From assembly GCA_011620595.1 (NCBI GenBank), contig WOYX01000037.1, forward strand, positions 55,440 to 119,439: 64,000 bases of DNA, read 5' to 3'. The notes under the pieces are model-generated. The model saw only the letters and a list, made by a program, of their open reading frames with translations, made no database searches and was not told where the DNA came from. The translations under genes were made by a program, and so were the position numbers. Below are positions 39,817 to 49,544 of the stretch, in pieces (position 1 is the stretch's first letter; every line of letters begins with the position of its first letter). Source of the stretch: Bacteroidales bacterium (lineage in GTDB: Bacteria > Bacteroidota > Bacteroidia > Bacteroidales > VadinHA17).

Positions 39817-40785
39817 TTAACGGTTCAGGTCGCGGATTATATCACCAATTATCTCCTCATGGGTCTGACCGGCATGAAGAGCTGCCGCTATAAATCCGCC
39901 ATCGGGAGAGATACAGGGGTTTGCATTGATCTCCAGCACGTAAATGTTTTCATCGCCGTCAACACGCATGTCCACACGGGCATAACCCCTGAGCCCGAAT
40001 GTATTCCAGCATGCCGTTACGATTTCCTTCAGCCTGTTCATCATGTTGCTGCTCAGGTCATCAGGAAAGCACCTCCTGCTACTTTGGTACTGAAACGTAT
40101 CCTCCTCCCATTTTGCCCTATAGCTGACTATCCGAGGCAGATCATCAGGGTAATCGTGAAAGACCATCTCAGCGGGAGGCAGCATCACGGGACCGTCAGG
40201 GCTCGATTTGACACTTACATTAAACTCTCTTCCCTCGATGAACTCTTCGATGAACCAGTGGCTGTCATCTTTACCCTTCAGGATATCAGGCATGGAGCCG
40301 TCAAATGTAAAGACCGACTCTTCCGTGATACCAAGTGAGCCGTCTTCCCAGACAGGTTTGAGGATATATTTTCTTCCCGGTTTCATACCTGCAGCTTCGG
40401 AAATTTTGTATCCGTCTGCAACAGGTATTCCGTGGGCCTTCATTATCTGCCGTGCGAGCACCTTGCTGCCTGAGAGAAAAGCGGCTTCCACCGAGCATCC
40501 CGTATAGGGTATGTGATGCATGTTGAGCAGGGCGGGGATGAAATAGAGTATTTCCGCCCTATTTCCTACCGCCTCCGCCAGGTTGAAGACAAAGTCAAAA
40601 TCCTCTTCAGCTATCCGGGCCATCTCGCTGAAGAAATTCTCAGTGATACCTCTGCGCTGGGCATTAATGCCAATTTTTTTCAGCGTGGTCTCAATAAAAT
40701 TGACCTGATCGATGACGTCAAGCTCGTCAGGCAGGGCGTCCGGTGCAGGTTCATTGTAGATAATCAGGCATTTCCCATCCATCAT
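39817..40785 (-). CDS. D-Ala-D-Ala ligase-like ATP-grasp protein (A)
   Basis: FNLAEAVGNRAEILYFIPALLNMHHIPYTGCSVEAAFLSGSKVLARQIMKAHGIPV; KYILKPVWEDGSLGI; YVLEINANPCISP. Confidence 0.9.
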   Translation of the reverse strand: MMDGKCLIIYNEPAPDALPDELDVIDQVNFIETTLKKIGINAQRRGITENFFSEMARIAEEDFDFVFNLAEAVGNRAEILYFIPALLNMHHIPYTGCSVEAAFLSGSKVLARQIMKAHGIPVADGYKISEAAGMKPGRKYILKPVWEDGSLGITEESVFTFDGSMPDILKGKDDSHWFIEEFIEGREFNVSVKSSPDGPVMLPPAEMVFHDYPDDLPRIVSYRAKWEEDTFQYQSSRRCFPDDLSSNMMNRLKEIVTACWNTFGLRGYARVDMRVDGDENIYVLEINANPCISPDGGFIAAALHAGQTHEEIIGDIIRDLNR

Positions 40786-41756
40786 GCAAGTCCGTAACGT
40801 TTTTTTGCAGAGTTCATTATCAACTCAATAAGAGTTTCAAAGCCCATGCCGTTCATACGTGAGAGCATGGGAAGGTCGGAATGTACCGGGTTTAGTCCTG
40901 CCAGAGGGTTCGCCTCTATGAAGCATATCCTGCCGTTACGGTCAGCCTTCATGTCAACGCGGCCGGCATCCACGGCGCCGAGGGCACTCCACGCACCGAG
41001 GGCCACCGCATCGCACTCACCCCGTACTGCCTCGTCATAGACTTCGTACTTTACATAATCTTCGTAGTTTTCCTTCACCTCGACGGAATAGGGGAGATCA
41101 TCCATGCATATCACCTCCATTCCGCCCGTCACCCTCGCTTCACTGCCTGTGCCGGTGACACCGACGGTGAACTCCCTTCCGGGCAGGTATTCTTCAATCA
41201 GTACCGGCTGATGATAGGTCTCCAGCAATCCGGTGACAACTGTCACCAGGGAATCACGGTTCCGAACCACACTATTTGAGTTGATACCCTTGCCCGTTCC
41301 CTCTGCCACAGGTTTGACAAAGAGGGGGAAAGCCAGGGAGGAGGCCTGGTCAAGGTCAGCGACAGAGGCAGCAATGATGCCCGGACATACCGGTACACCG
41401 GCAGCTTCAACCACAAGGCGTGCCAGGTATTTGTTGAGTGAGACTCCCATCACCACCGGCCCGCTGAAGACATAGGGTATACGGTACTGGTCGAGCAGCG
41501 CCGGCACGGCCGACTCACGTCCGTCGCCGTAGAGTCCTTCGGCAATGTTGAATACCATATCCCATCTCCGGCCGGCGGCGAGCTGCGTCACAAGCTCAAA
41601 GAGATTTCCGATGCGTTCCGTCTCATAGCCGAGGGTGCTTAGTGCCACCTCGAGGGCGGCCACCGTCTCCTCCTTGTCAAACTCGGCAGTCTCATCCATG
41701 GTGTAACCCCGTTCAAGGTACCACGAACGGAGATCATAGGTAAGGCCTATCCTCAT
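40782..41756 (-). CDS. D-Ala-D-Ala ligase-like ATP-grasp protein (B)
   Basis: FNIAEGLYGDGRESAVPALLDQYRIPYVFSGPVVMGVSLNKYLARLVVEAAGVPV; PLFVKPVAEGTGKGI; CFIEANPLAGLNP; 4-nt overlap with ATP-grasp A. Confidence 0.9.
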   Translation of the reverse strand: MRIGLTYDLRSWYLERGYTMDETAEFDKEETVAALEVALSTLGYETERIGNLFELVTQLAAGRRWDMVFNIAEGLYGDGRESAVPALLDQYRIPYVFSGPVVMGVSLNKYLARLVVEAAGVPVCPGIIAASVADLDQASSLAFPLFVKPVAEGTGKGINSNSVVRNRDSLVTVVTGLLETYHQPVLIEEYLPGREFTVGVTGTGSEARVTGGMEVICMDDLPYSVEVKENYEDYVKYEVYDEAVRGECDAVALGAWSALGAVDAGRVDMKADRNGRICFIEANPLAGLNPVHSDLPMLSRMNGMGFETLIELIMNSAKKRYGLA

Positions 41757-41763
41757 CCTTCAG

Positions 41764-43008
41764 TTACTTTTTGTTGGGATAAGTATACCGGTTGTTCTTG
41801 TAGTTCCTGAGCACCCACTTTTCGGGGCCGCTCTCGACGACGTATGATGGCAGGATGGGTATCTTGCCGCCCCCGCCGGGAGCATCAATCACAAATTGGG
41901 GCACTGCATAACCGCTGGTGTGACCCCGCATGTTCTCTATTATGTCTATCCCTGTTTCCACGGTGGTACGGAAGTGGCTGGATCCGGGAATGAGGTCGCA
42001 CTGGTAGATATAGTAAGGCCTCACGCGCACTGTCAGCAGCTTGTGCATCAGATCCTTCATCGTTGCGGGATAGTCGTTTATTCCCTTCAGGAGCACCGTC
42101 TGGCTCCCCAGGGGTATACCTGCATCGGCAAGCATCTCACATGCCCTGCGCGTCTCTTTTGTCAACTCGTCGGGGTGGGTGAAGTGCAGACTGAGAAAGA
42201 GCGGATGATATCTCCGGAGCATTGACACCAGCTGAGGCGTTATCCTCTGCGGGAGCACGGCCGGTATTTTGGTTCCTATTCTCAGGATCTCAATATGTTT
42301 TATGGACCTCAGTCGCGAGAGCAGGTACTCCAGCTTTTTGTTGTTCATCGTCAGGGGATCCCCTCCGCTGATAATGACATCACGTATTTCGGTATGTTCT
42401 TCAAGATACCTGAAGGCTATCTCCCATTCGTCTTTCGTCAGGTGTCCGAGCTTGCCGACCGAATGCGACCGTGTGCAGTACCTGCAGTATGATGAGCAGA
42501 ACTGGGTGACGGTGAAAAGCGCCCTGTCAGGATACCGGTGAATGATGCCGGGAACGGGGCTGCTGCCTGTCTCGTCGAGCGGGTCAGCCTTCTCAGCCTC
42601 GGTGATTATCATCTCCCCCGAGGTGGGAATCATGGTACGGCGCAGCGGGGCGCCGGGCTCCGAATCATAGATGAGAGACAGATAGTATGGAGTGACGCGC
42701 AACGGCAACCTGTTCTTCAGCCTGTGAAGAGTATTCTTCTCGTCATCGGTGAGCGTCATGACACGCGACAGAGCCTCGGCGGTGGTAAAGGAATTGCGAA
42801 GCTGCCAGCGCCAGTCATTCCAGGAAGTAACATTTGTTAGTGGGAAGTAGCGGCGTATGAATTCCGAACTCCGGTTGCTAACTGCTTGATCGTGGGATCC
42901 GATCTGCGGGAAGATCATGGTACCCGCGCCAGGTTCTTCGTCAGAAGAACAGCCCATGAGGCGGTGCTCATTATGAGTCATCGTAGCCTCTTTTCTGTTA
43001 GCGTTCAT
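41764..43008 (-). CDS. kamA: KamA family radical SAM enzyme (lysine 2,3-aminomutase-like)
   Basis: FCSSYCRYCTRSHSVG (Cx3Cx2C), ISGGDPL, VRPYYIYQCDLIPGSSHFRT, FVIDAPGGGGKIPI (PLP lysine motif). True start may be the internal MTHNEH. Confidence 0.93.
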   Translation of the reverse strand: MNANRKEATMTHNEHRLMGCSSDEEPGAGTMIFPQIGSHDQAVSNRSSEFIRRYFPLTNVTSWNDWRWQLRNSFTTAEALSRVMTLTDDEKNTLHRLKNRLPLRVTPYYLSLIYDSEPGAPLRRTMIPTSGEMIITEAEKADPLDETGSSPVPGIIHRYPDRALFTVTQFCSSYCRYCTRSHSVGKLGHLTKDEWEIAFRYLEEHTEIRDVIISGGDPLTMNNKKLEYLLSRLRSIKHIEILRIGTKIPAVLPQRITPQLVSMLRRYHPLFLSLHFTHPDELTKETRRACEMLADAGIPLGSQTVLLKGINDYPATMKDLMHKLLTVRVRPYYIYQCDLIPGSSHFRTTVETGIDIIENMRGHTSGYAVPQFVIDAPGGGGKIPILPSYVVESGPEKWVLRNYKNNRYTYPNKK

Positions 43009-43264
43009 ACTTCGGTAAAATAAATTACCTTCTTTGTCCGGTTGTTGTTTCTAATTGTTTTTAGTGAATATTTTGTTTCAGAAATTTCCGCTAAGATATC
43101 AAATGGAACAGGTGCGAAAATTATGGCCGGGGAAAGATATCAACAAGGATTATCCGTCTGTTATTGCCTGACAGTCAACTTAATAACTATTATGGCGGGA
43201 AGTTATTCACTGTTCCTTTCTGGTCCTTTCAAATGATGATCTTCAATTGAGGCGCAAACATATA

Positions 43265-43682
43265 TTAAATTTTAATATCCGGATACTTTTGAGCAATTAT
43301 TTTCAGGTTATTTTTTACCATTTCATCTCGCCGGGCAGCACACACTTGAGTGCGTCCTGCATCTTCCGGTGTATTCATCACATAATCCGTCAGTTTATCC
43401 ATTGTTGTTGTTGCCGCATGCATCCCGGTATCTGAGCTTGCATAGTAGACAAAGACCGTGCCATCTTCATCAGCTATCCAGACGTGTCATCAGGTGTGGG
43501 TTGGTCCTGTAGTTGAGATCATACCTCCGGAAGACGGGAGTATGATCGCGAGTGATAATGGGATACAGATACCTGTCGTAGATGCCGTTGCCGTCTGTTC
43601 TTATGATGTTCCGCCGACTGACAAGCGCAGAGTGCTCTTCAAAGAGCTGCCTGACCCTGCTGTCAAAATCCTTTTCTGTCAT
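43265..43682 (-). pseudogene. GH130 family glycoside phosphorylase remnant (N- and C-termini joined, middle deleted, frameshift)
   Basis: N-terminal MTEKDFDSRVRQLFEEHSALVSRRN...NGIYDRYLYPIITRDHTPVFRRYDLNYRTNPHLMTRLDS* then frameshifted DEDGTVFVYYASSDTGMHAATTTMDKLTDYVMNTPEDAGRTQVCAARRDEMVKNNLKIIAQKYPDIKI*. Confidence 0.8.
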
Positions 43683-43814
43683 GGTTTCCAGTTATGTTTC
43701 CTGAACAAATATAACGGATAACGCAAAGCCTGTTCAGTGATTGTATGGCCAGTGCCATAATTCATGCTCCTGGATTCTCTTCCTGAAGGGCTCCGGGGCA
43801 TGTGAGTTTGAGGC

Positions 43815-44720
43815 CTAGAAAAAGAACATTGCCACCCCGGCGACGCTGATTACAGCACCCAGAATCTCGGCAGGTGTCAGTTTCTCCTTGTAGATCCACA
43901 CTGCCGGCGCTATTATCAGAATAGGTACTATTGCCATGATGGTAGAGGCAATGCCTGTCTCGGTATGCCTCACGGACAGCAGCGAGAAGGAGATCCCCAG
44001 GAAGGGGCCAAAGAATGCACCCAGTGCGAGAGCTTTCATTGCCGGCACGTCCCTGAGCGATCCCAGTGTCTGTCTCCACCTTCCCATTACTGTAATTATG
44101 AATGTGAAGCCGGCAATTCCGGCAATTATTCTGATGTGAGTGGATGCAAACGGATCATAGGAGCCCATGCCATACTTACTCAGCACAATACCAAGACCCT
44201 GTCCAAAGGCTCCGATAAAAGCGAACAGCAGGCCTTTGGGAGATAGCTTGAAGGAGAGCCTTTCACCTTTGACAGGCCTGTTAAAGATAGCCAGTGCAAT
44301 GCCGGTGAGAACAATGATCATGCCGCCAAATTGCAGGATCGTTAGCCTCTCATCAAGCATCAGGTAACCAAAGAAGGCAGCTATTGGTGGTGCCAGTGTC
44401 ATGATAAGCATGGCGAACCTCGAACCTATAAGGGCATAGCTTTTAAACAGGTAATAATCGCCCAAAATAAGTCCTACCAGTCCGGAGAGTGCCAGCCATA
44501 TCCAGTTATGGGTTGTGGCGTCTACCGGAAAGAAATGCCCCCGGCTGATCAGGGTGAAGACGCCTATGAAGATGAAGGCAAGCGATAGCCTGAAGATATT
44601 CACCGTGAGCGAGCCCACCTTTTTGCTTGCCGACTCGAAGGCCAGGGCAGTGATGGTCCAGAACAGTGCCACGGCAAGGGCGGCAAATTCTCCTGTATGA
44701 GCAACAATATAATCAGCCAC
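43815..44720 (-). CDS. EamA/DMT family transporter
   Basis: Ten hydrophobic segments; LGDYYLFKSYALIGSRFAMLIMTLAPPIAAFFGYLMLDERL; PVLIIAPAVWIYKEKLTPAEILGAVISVAGVA. Confidence 0.9.
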   Translation of the reverse strand: MADYIVAHTGEFAALAVALFWTITALAFESASKKVGSLTVNIFRLSLAFIFIGVFTLISRGHFFPVDATTHNWIWLALSGLVGLILGDYYLFKSYALIGSRFAMLIMTLAPPIAAFFGYLMLDERLTILQFGGMIIVLTGIALAIFNRPVKGERLSFKLSPKGLLFAFIGAFGQGLGIVLSKYGMGSYDPFASTHIRIIAGIAGFTFIITVMGRWRQTLGSLRDVPAMKALALGAFFGPFLGISFSLLSVRHTETGIASTIMAIVPILIIAPAVWIYKEKLTPAEILGAVISVAGVAMFFF

Positions 44721-44864
44721 GGTAAGAAAGATCTCAGGGCACAAAAATATGTAAAGCACGGGACTCTGATCACTGAGTTAATTATCTTTAACTTTCTTCC
44801 ATTAAAAAATTTCACCGGCGCGGGCATTATTTATAAATTTGAATGAACCTTAAAAACTGGAACC

Positions 44865-45176
44865 ATGAATGCGAAGACAAAGGCTATCATATCACACCTT
44901 TTCGGAATAGGATGGATCATCGCCCTCATTGTCAACATGAACAACAAGGAGGAGTATGCCAGCTATTATATAAGACAGAATCTGGGTCTGATAATCATAA
45001 GCATAGCACTATCGGTACTTAATGCCATTCCGGTCCTGGGCCAGGCTATCTGGTTTATAGGAAGCCTCCTTGTGTTTATTCTCTGGCTCATGAGTCTTAT
45101 ATGGTCGGTTCAGGATATCATGAAGCCCATTCCCTGGGTGGGCGAGCAGTTTCAAAGCTGGTTCAGGGGTTTCTGA
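44865..45176 (+). CDS. DUF4870-like small membrane protein
   Basis: HLFGIGWIIALIVNMNNKEEYASYYIRQNLGLIIISIALSVLNAIPVLG; hydrophobic helices. Confidence 0.7.
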   Translation: MNAKTKAIISHLFGIGWIIALIVNMNNKEEYASYYIRQNLGLIIISIALSVLNAIPVLGQAIWFIGSLLVFILWLMSLIWSVQDIMKPIPWVGEQFQSWFRGF

Positions 45177-45180
45177 TTCA

Positions 45181-45940
45181 ATGAAGGCAAAGCTCCTTTT
45201 TGCACTCTTTGTTGCCGCGGTTGACCTGACGGCATCAGCTTCCTGCCTGAACTGAAGGGCAGGACTTCAAAGACAAGGGAGGAGAAGGATAAGGCGATGG
45301 ATGAGATGGGCCACCTGGAGGAATCTCATGAGTTCCTTGAAGAGCTGATATCATCTGATGCCGCCTCATTAAAGCCGGTGCTGAATACCGGTTTCACACG
45401 CATAACACTGGTGAACCTGCAGCATGCCGGGAGGATCACGGTTGACTACAGTATCACATGGAACAACCTGAAGGGCGAATGCCTCGAGATGCCCTACCTG
45501 GCAATAGCAGAGATTAAGAGTGAAAAGTCGACCGCCCTTTCACCCTTCTTTATGCAGCTCAAGAGCCATGGCATACGCAGTACGGCATTCAGTAAGTATG
45601 TTACTGGGATGGCACTGTTGAACGGTGCTCCGAAGCAGAACAACATCAAACCAGAGTTTTTACTTCTAAACAGGTTCCGGGATGGTATCACAGGCTGAGG
45701 TTTGAACTTGACTATGATATCAGGGGATTGCCTCTTAAGCCTTACGTCAACGTGGAGATGCACACTATGCTGTTCAGTCCCAATGAATATACTGCAGACA
45801 AATGGCGTTCGATGATAGGGGCCGAATATACTTTCAACAAGAGACACACCTTCGGGCTGGAGTATATCTACAATGACAGCAGGGTAACCAAGCCTGCTTA
45901 CGAAAACATACTGGGAGTAACTTATTCCGTGAAACTGTAG
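45181..45940 (+). pseudogene. Composite remnant: VTC-domain polyphosphate polymerase-like C-terminal part joined to DUF2490-like outer-membrane C-terminal part
   Basis: FTRITLVNLQHAGRITVDYSITWNNLKGECLEMPYLAIAEIKSEK...HGIRSTAFSKYVTGMALLNG (VTC-like), then frame switch to VPGWYHRLRFELDYDIRGLPLKPYVNVEMH...DKWRSMIGAEYTFNKRHTFGLEYIYN (DUF2490-like). Confidence 0.55.
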
Positions 45941-46054
45941 CTCCGGTGCGTGATTCTCAGCCCTGCGGTCCGCCGGGATACTTCGGCCAAATCTTTTATA
46001 TTTGCCGAACTTTTGCAGACAGATGTTGTTATCTGCTAAAGCATAAATAAAAGA

Positions 46055-46969
46055 ATGACTGACTGGAGTGTTGACAGCATAGGTGATCTTAAGGGAAAAA
46101 TTGTAATTGTTACCGGTGGTGCCAGTGGCATAGGAATGGAAGCTGCGCAGGTACTTGCTTCAAAACGGGCCGGACTGGTGCTGGCAGTGAGGAATATGGC
46201 AAAAGGGGAGAGGGCAGCTGAAAATATCAGAGCACAGCACCCCGCTGCTGAGGTGGCTGTAATGCATCTTGACCTTGGCGACCTTGCCTCTGTCAGGCAG
46301 TTTGCCTCGGAGTTCACCGGGCGTTTTGACAGGCTTGACATACTCATCAACAATGCAGGTGTGATGGTGCCGCCCTACTCAAAGACGAAGGACGGTTTTG
46401 AGCTTCAGTTCGGTACGAACCATCTGGGGCACTTTGCTCTTACAGCCCATCTGCTTCCAATATTTATGGCCACGCCTCTTTCCAGGGTGGTCTCTGTCAG
46501 CAGTATCGCTGCACGTAAAGGCAGGATTAACTTCAAAAATCTTGACGGGTCGCACGGATACAACCCGATGACCTTCTACCGGCAGAGCAAGCTGGCCAAC
46601 CTACTCTTTGCCATTGAGCTTCAGCACCGTCTTGAGCGTGCCGGATCAACCAGTATAAGTGTCCTGTGCCATCCGGGCATCAGTGTCACCAACCTTTTGT
46701 CACGCGGATCTGGCAAGGAGACAGGCAAGGTAATGAAGGCTCTCATGAGTATAGTCGCCCAGCCGGCTGAAAAGGGGGCACTGCCAATGCTTTATGCTGC
46801 CACACATCGTGAACTGCGCGGAGGCGAGTATATAGGCCCTGACGGCTTTGGTAACCACAAGGGGCATCCTGCACTTACCGATGAGGCCGGCAAGATGTTC
46901 AAGGCTGATCTATCCGCCAGGCTGTGGGAGGTCTCCGAATCTCTCACCGGCGTAAAGTACCCGATCTGA
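46055..46969 (+). CDS. Short-chain dehydrogenase/reductase (retinol dehydrogenase-like)
   Basis: IVIVTGGASGIGMEAAQVLA; LDILINNAGVMVPP; YRQSKLANLLFA. Confidence 0.93.
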   Translation: MTDWSVDSIGDLKGKIVIVTGGASGIGMEAAQVLASKRAGLVLAVRNMAKGERAAENIRAQHPAAEVAVMHLDLGDLASVRQFASEFTGRFDRLDILINNAGVMVPPYSKTKDGFELQFGTNHLGHFALTAHLLPIFMATPLSRVVSVSSIAARKGRINFKNLDGSHGYNPMTFYRQSKLANLLFAIELQHRLERAGSTSISVLCHPGISVTNLLSRGSGKETGKVMKALMSIVAQPAEKGALPMLYAATHRELRGGEYIGPDGFGNHKGHPALTDEAGKMFKADLSARLWEVSESLTGVKYPI

Positions 46970-47388
46970 TTCCAGTCTTCAGTCTTCAGTCTGCCACCTT
47001 CGCCACATCCGACGTTTAAACTACGGATGTTGAAAAAGGCTGGGGTGGCTAATGGCAGTCGGCAGTTTCTCCAGTCCACGGTCCATTTACTGCTGCCTAC
47101 TGCCTGTTCCCTGGCGGCATGCCGCTTTGTGCAATATCCGTTGAACAATCCGGGTAAAATGAAGTTTTCCTGCGAGGTACTGTACGCAAAGCAGTCCTGA
47201 AGCAGGCACACGCCAGAAACTATATTTTTTCAGGTTTTAGAGATTACATAGATTTTACACCGGGGGCTCGCAGGGCCTCCGTTTTTTTTGCTTATCCCAT
47301 ATTAATCCATGATCATTTCGTAATTTTATGCTGACGCAACCAAAATGACACAAGAATCATCAACCTTATAGTTCTAAATGGCGTAACG

Positions 47389-48213
47389 ATGAACAAACGG
47401 ACTTCTCTTTCATGGCCAGTCTTAACTGCAGCAATAATTTCCGCCCTTTCCGGCTGCTCCAAAGATGTTTACCAGTCAGACTCAAACGGACTGTTGCAGA
47501 AGATTATGCATAACGGCTACGTAGTAGAAGAGATCTCATATAACCAGAATAAACTTGTCAATGAAGTACACAGCACCTCCTTTTATAGGAAATTCCATTA
47601 TAATCAGAGTCTTAAGCTGATCAGGGAAGAGGTGGCTGTCTCCCCGGACCTCTTCAGTTCGTCAGTTATACCGGGTTCAACGCATGAATTTGTCAATCCT
47701 GACAAGACGGGTATTTCAATGTACCATTTATATGAATATGATGGAAGTGGCAGACTTTCAGAACAACTTAACTATATTCCAAAAGTCGGCAACGATGAAT
47801 TCCGATCAAAAAGATTGTTTGAATACAATGACAACAATCTGATTTCTAAAATACTTCTTTATAACAGCGATAATGAAGTCACCCAGTTCAGAACCTATTT
47901 GTATGATTCCAATAACAATGTGATTGAGGAAGATTATTACACTTACCCGAATACGGCTGGTACAGGTCCTGAGCACTTGTCCAAAATCACCTTTGAGTAT
48001 GATTCATTCCACAATCCATATAAGATATTTGAACAGGGAGGCAATCCCGGCATCAATACAAATACCAATAACATAGTCAAAACGAAAACTATTCACTATG
48101 AACCTGCTCCCGGGGTTCCGGCCTATTCAGAGTCAACAACCTCCTACGAGTACAATTATGATACCGGTTTCCCTGTCAGAGTGATAAACGGAGAAGAATT
48201 TATTTACGAATAA
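47389..48213 (+). CDS. Lipoprotein with YD/RHS-like or DUF4595-like repeats
   Basis: Lipobox ALSGCSKD; repeated YEYDGSGRLSEQL / FEYNDNNLISKIL / YLYDSNNNVIEED / FEYDSFHNPYKI. Confidence 0.7.
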   Translation: MNKRTSLSWPVLTAAIISALSGCSKDVYQSDSNGLLQKIMHNGYVVEEISYNQNKLVNEVHSTSFYRKFHYNQSLKLIREEVAVSPDLFSSSVIPGSTHEFVNPDKTGISMYHLYEYDGSGRLSEQLNYIPKVGNDEFRSKRLFEYNDNNLISKILLYNSDNEVTQFRTYLYDSNNNVIEEDYYTYPNTAGTGPEHLSKITFEYDSFHNPYKIFEQGGNPGINTNTNNIVKTKTIHYEPAPGVPAYSESTTSYEYNYDTGFPVRVINGEEFIYE

Positions 48214-48445
48214 ACCCGGTCGCCTATTAATGGGACAGTATAGTTAAGTTGTCTCTCATTATCTTAAACATGTTGTTACCCTCTTTGCTGACCGCCGCTA
48301 CGGTACAGTCTTCGTGTATCACAATGGAGCCTTCTCTTACTGTGCTGCCAGAGGATTCCGCGGATCGGTGAGAGTTTGAATTCAGCTCCGGGATATTAGT
48401 ACTTAAGTCCCGGATATGCCTGCCGGGTTATTCCTCACGTCCTCT

Positions 48446-48976
48446 CTAGAAGATCAGGGTCAGGGCGAGGTACTTTACCAGCAATCCCTGAACAGTGCAG
48501 ATTATTGTGTCTCCGATCCTGTGCCGTAGCATCCCTGCGGCAAGAGAGATAACCGGTGAGGAGAGCGGCAGGGCATTGAAGACAAAAATTGTCAGGTTAC
48601 CGTACTTTTCTATGCGAGCCCCGGCATTTTCATAACGCTTCCGGCCAATAAACTTATCAATAAACCTGTTGCTCACCAGCAGGCCAATGGAATAGTCGAT
48701 CGACTGTGAGAAGAGAGCAGTACCGATGGCCACTGCATTCAGTGCCAAAACACTGATTTCGCCCTGAAGATAATAAATGAACGCCACCTCAACAGGCATG
48801 AAGAGAAAGAAGAGATAACCGCAGGCGTTTACAATGGCAAATGACAGCATCCCCTCGTCGCGCGAACCATTGTAGATGTCGCGCCCCACGGTCATTGATG
48901 CGATCACAATAGCTGCTATAACCAGCAGTGCTGCAATTATGATCCGTGATATTTCCTCAGGGCTTTTTTTAACCAT
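48446..48976 (-). CDS. VTT/DedA-like small membrane protein
   Basis: Several TM segments with LPLSSPVISLAAGMLRH motif. Confidence 0.65.
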   Translation of the reverse strand: MVKKSPEEISRIIIAALLVIAAIVIASMTVGRDIYNGSRDEGMLSFAIVNACGYLFFLFMPVEVAFIYYLQGEISVLALNAVAIGTALFSQSIDYSIGLLVSNRFIDKFIGRKRYENAGARIEKYGNLTIFVFNALPLSSPVISLAAGMLRHRIGDTIICTVQGLLVKYLALTLIF

Positions 48977-49443
48977 TACCAGCGGCTGTAGGGTTTGACT
49001 GAGAGGGCAGAGTTGTAGTACCTCGGGTCACCGGAGACCTCGTCTCCCAGCCACGGTGGTTTCTCAAAGGCCTCATCCGCCGAGCCCAGCTCTATCTCCG
49101 CCATCACAAGTCCGCTGTTCGCCCCGTGAAAAACATCAACCTCAATGATATGACCTCCGTGAGGAACCAGGTAACGTGTCTTCTCGACCGGCCATGGTTC
49201 GCATAGCTTAAGAAGCTCCAGGGCGTCTTCAACGGGTATCTCCTTCTCCCACTCATACCTGGCAACTCCCGACTCATCTGCAAGACCCTTGACCGTAATA
49301 TAACCCTTCTCTCCACGGACGCGCACCCTCACTGTTCTGCCAGGCAAAGAAGAGAGGTACCCCTGAATGATATCCGTCGCTTCTATGGCCTGATCCATGA
49401 ATTCGCCACAGACAAGAAATTTTCTTTCAATCTCGATTGACAT
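48976..49443 (-). CDS. CYTH domain protein
   Basis: MSIEIERKFLV start (49443) with EIERKFL motif, IQGYLSS, RVRVRGEKGYITVK, YEWEKEIP, EVDVFHG, MAEIEL; N-terminal extension in ORF track rejected. Confidence 0.92.
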   Translation of the reverse strand: MSIEIERKFLVCGEFMDQAIEATDIIQGYLSSLPGRTVRVRVRGEKGYITVKGLADESGVARYEWEKEIPVEDALELLKLCEPWPVEKTRYLVPHGGHIIEVDVFHGANSGLVMAEIELGSADEAFEKPPWLGDEVSGDPRYYNSALSVKPYSRW

Positions 49444-49544
49444 AATATTGAAATAAAGATAAGCCTTAAGATTAAGAAAGAAAGGATCATGATTTTTTTT
49501 CTTTTCTGTTTTTATTCTGATTTTTGTGTACTTTAGCGTCCGAA

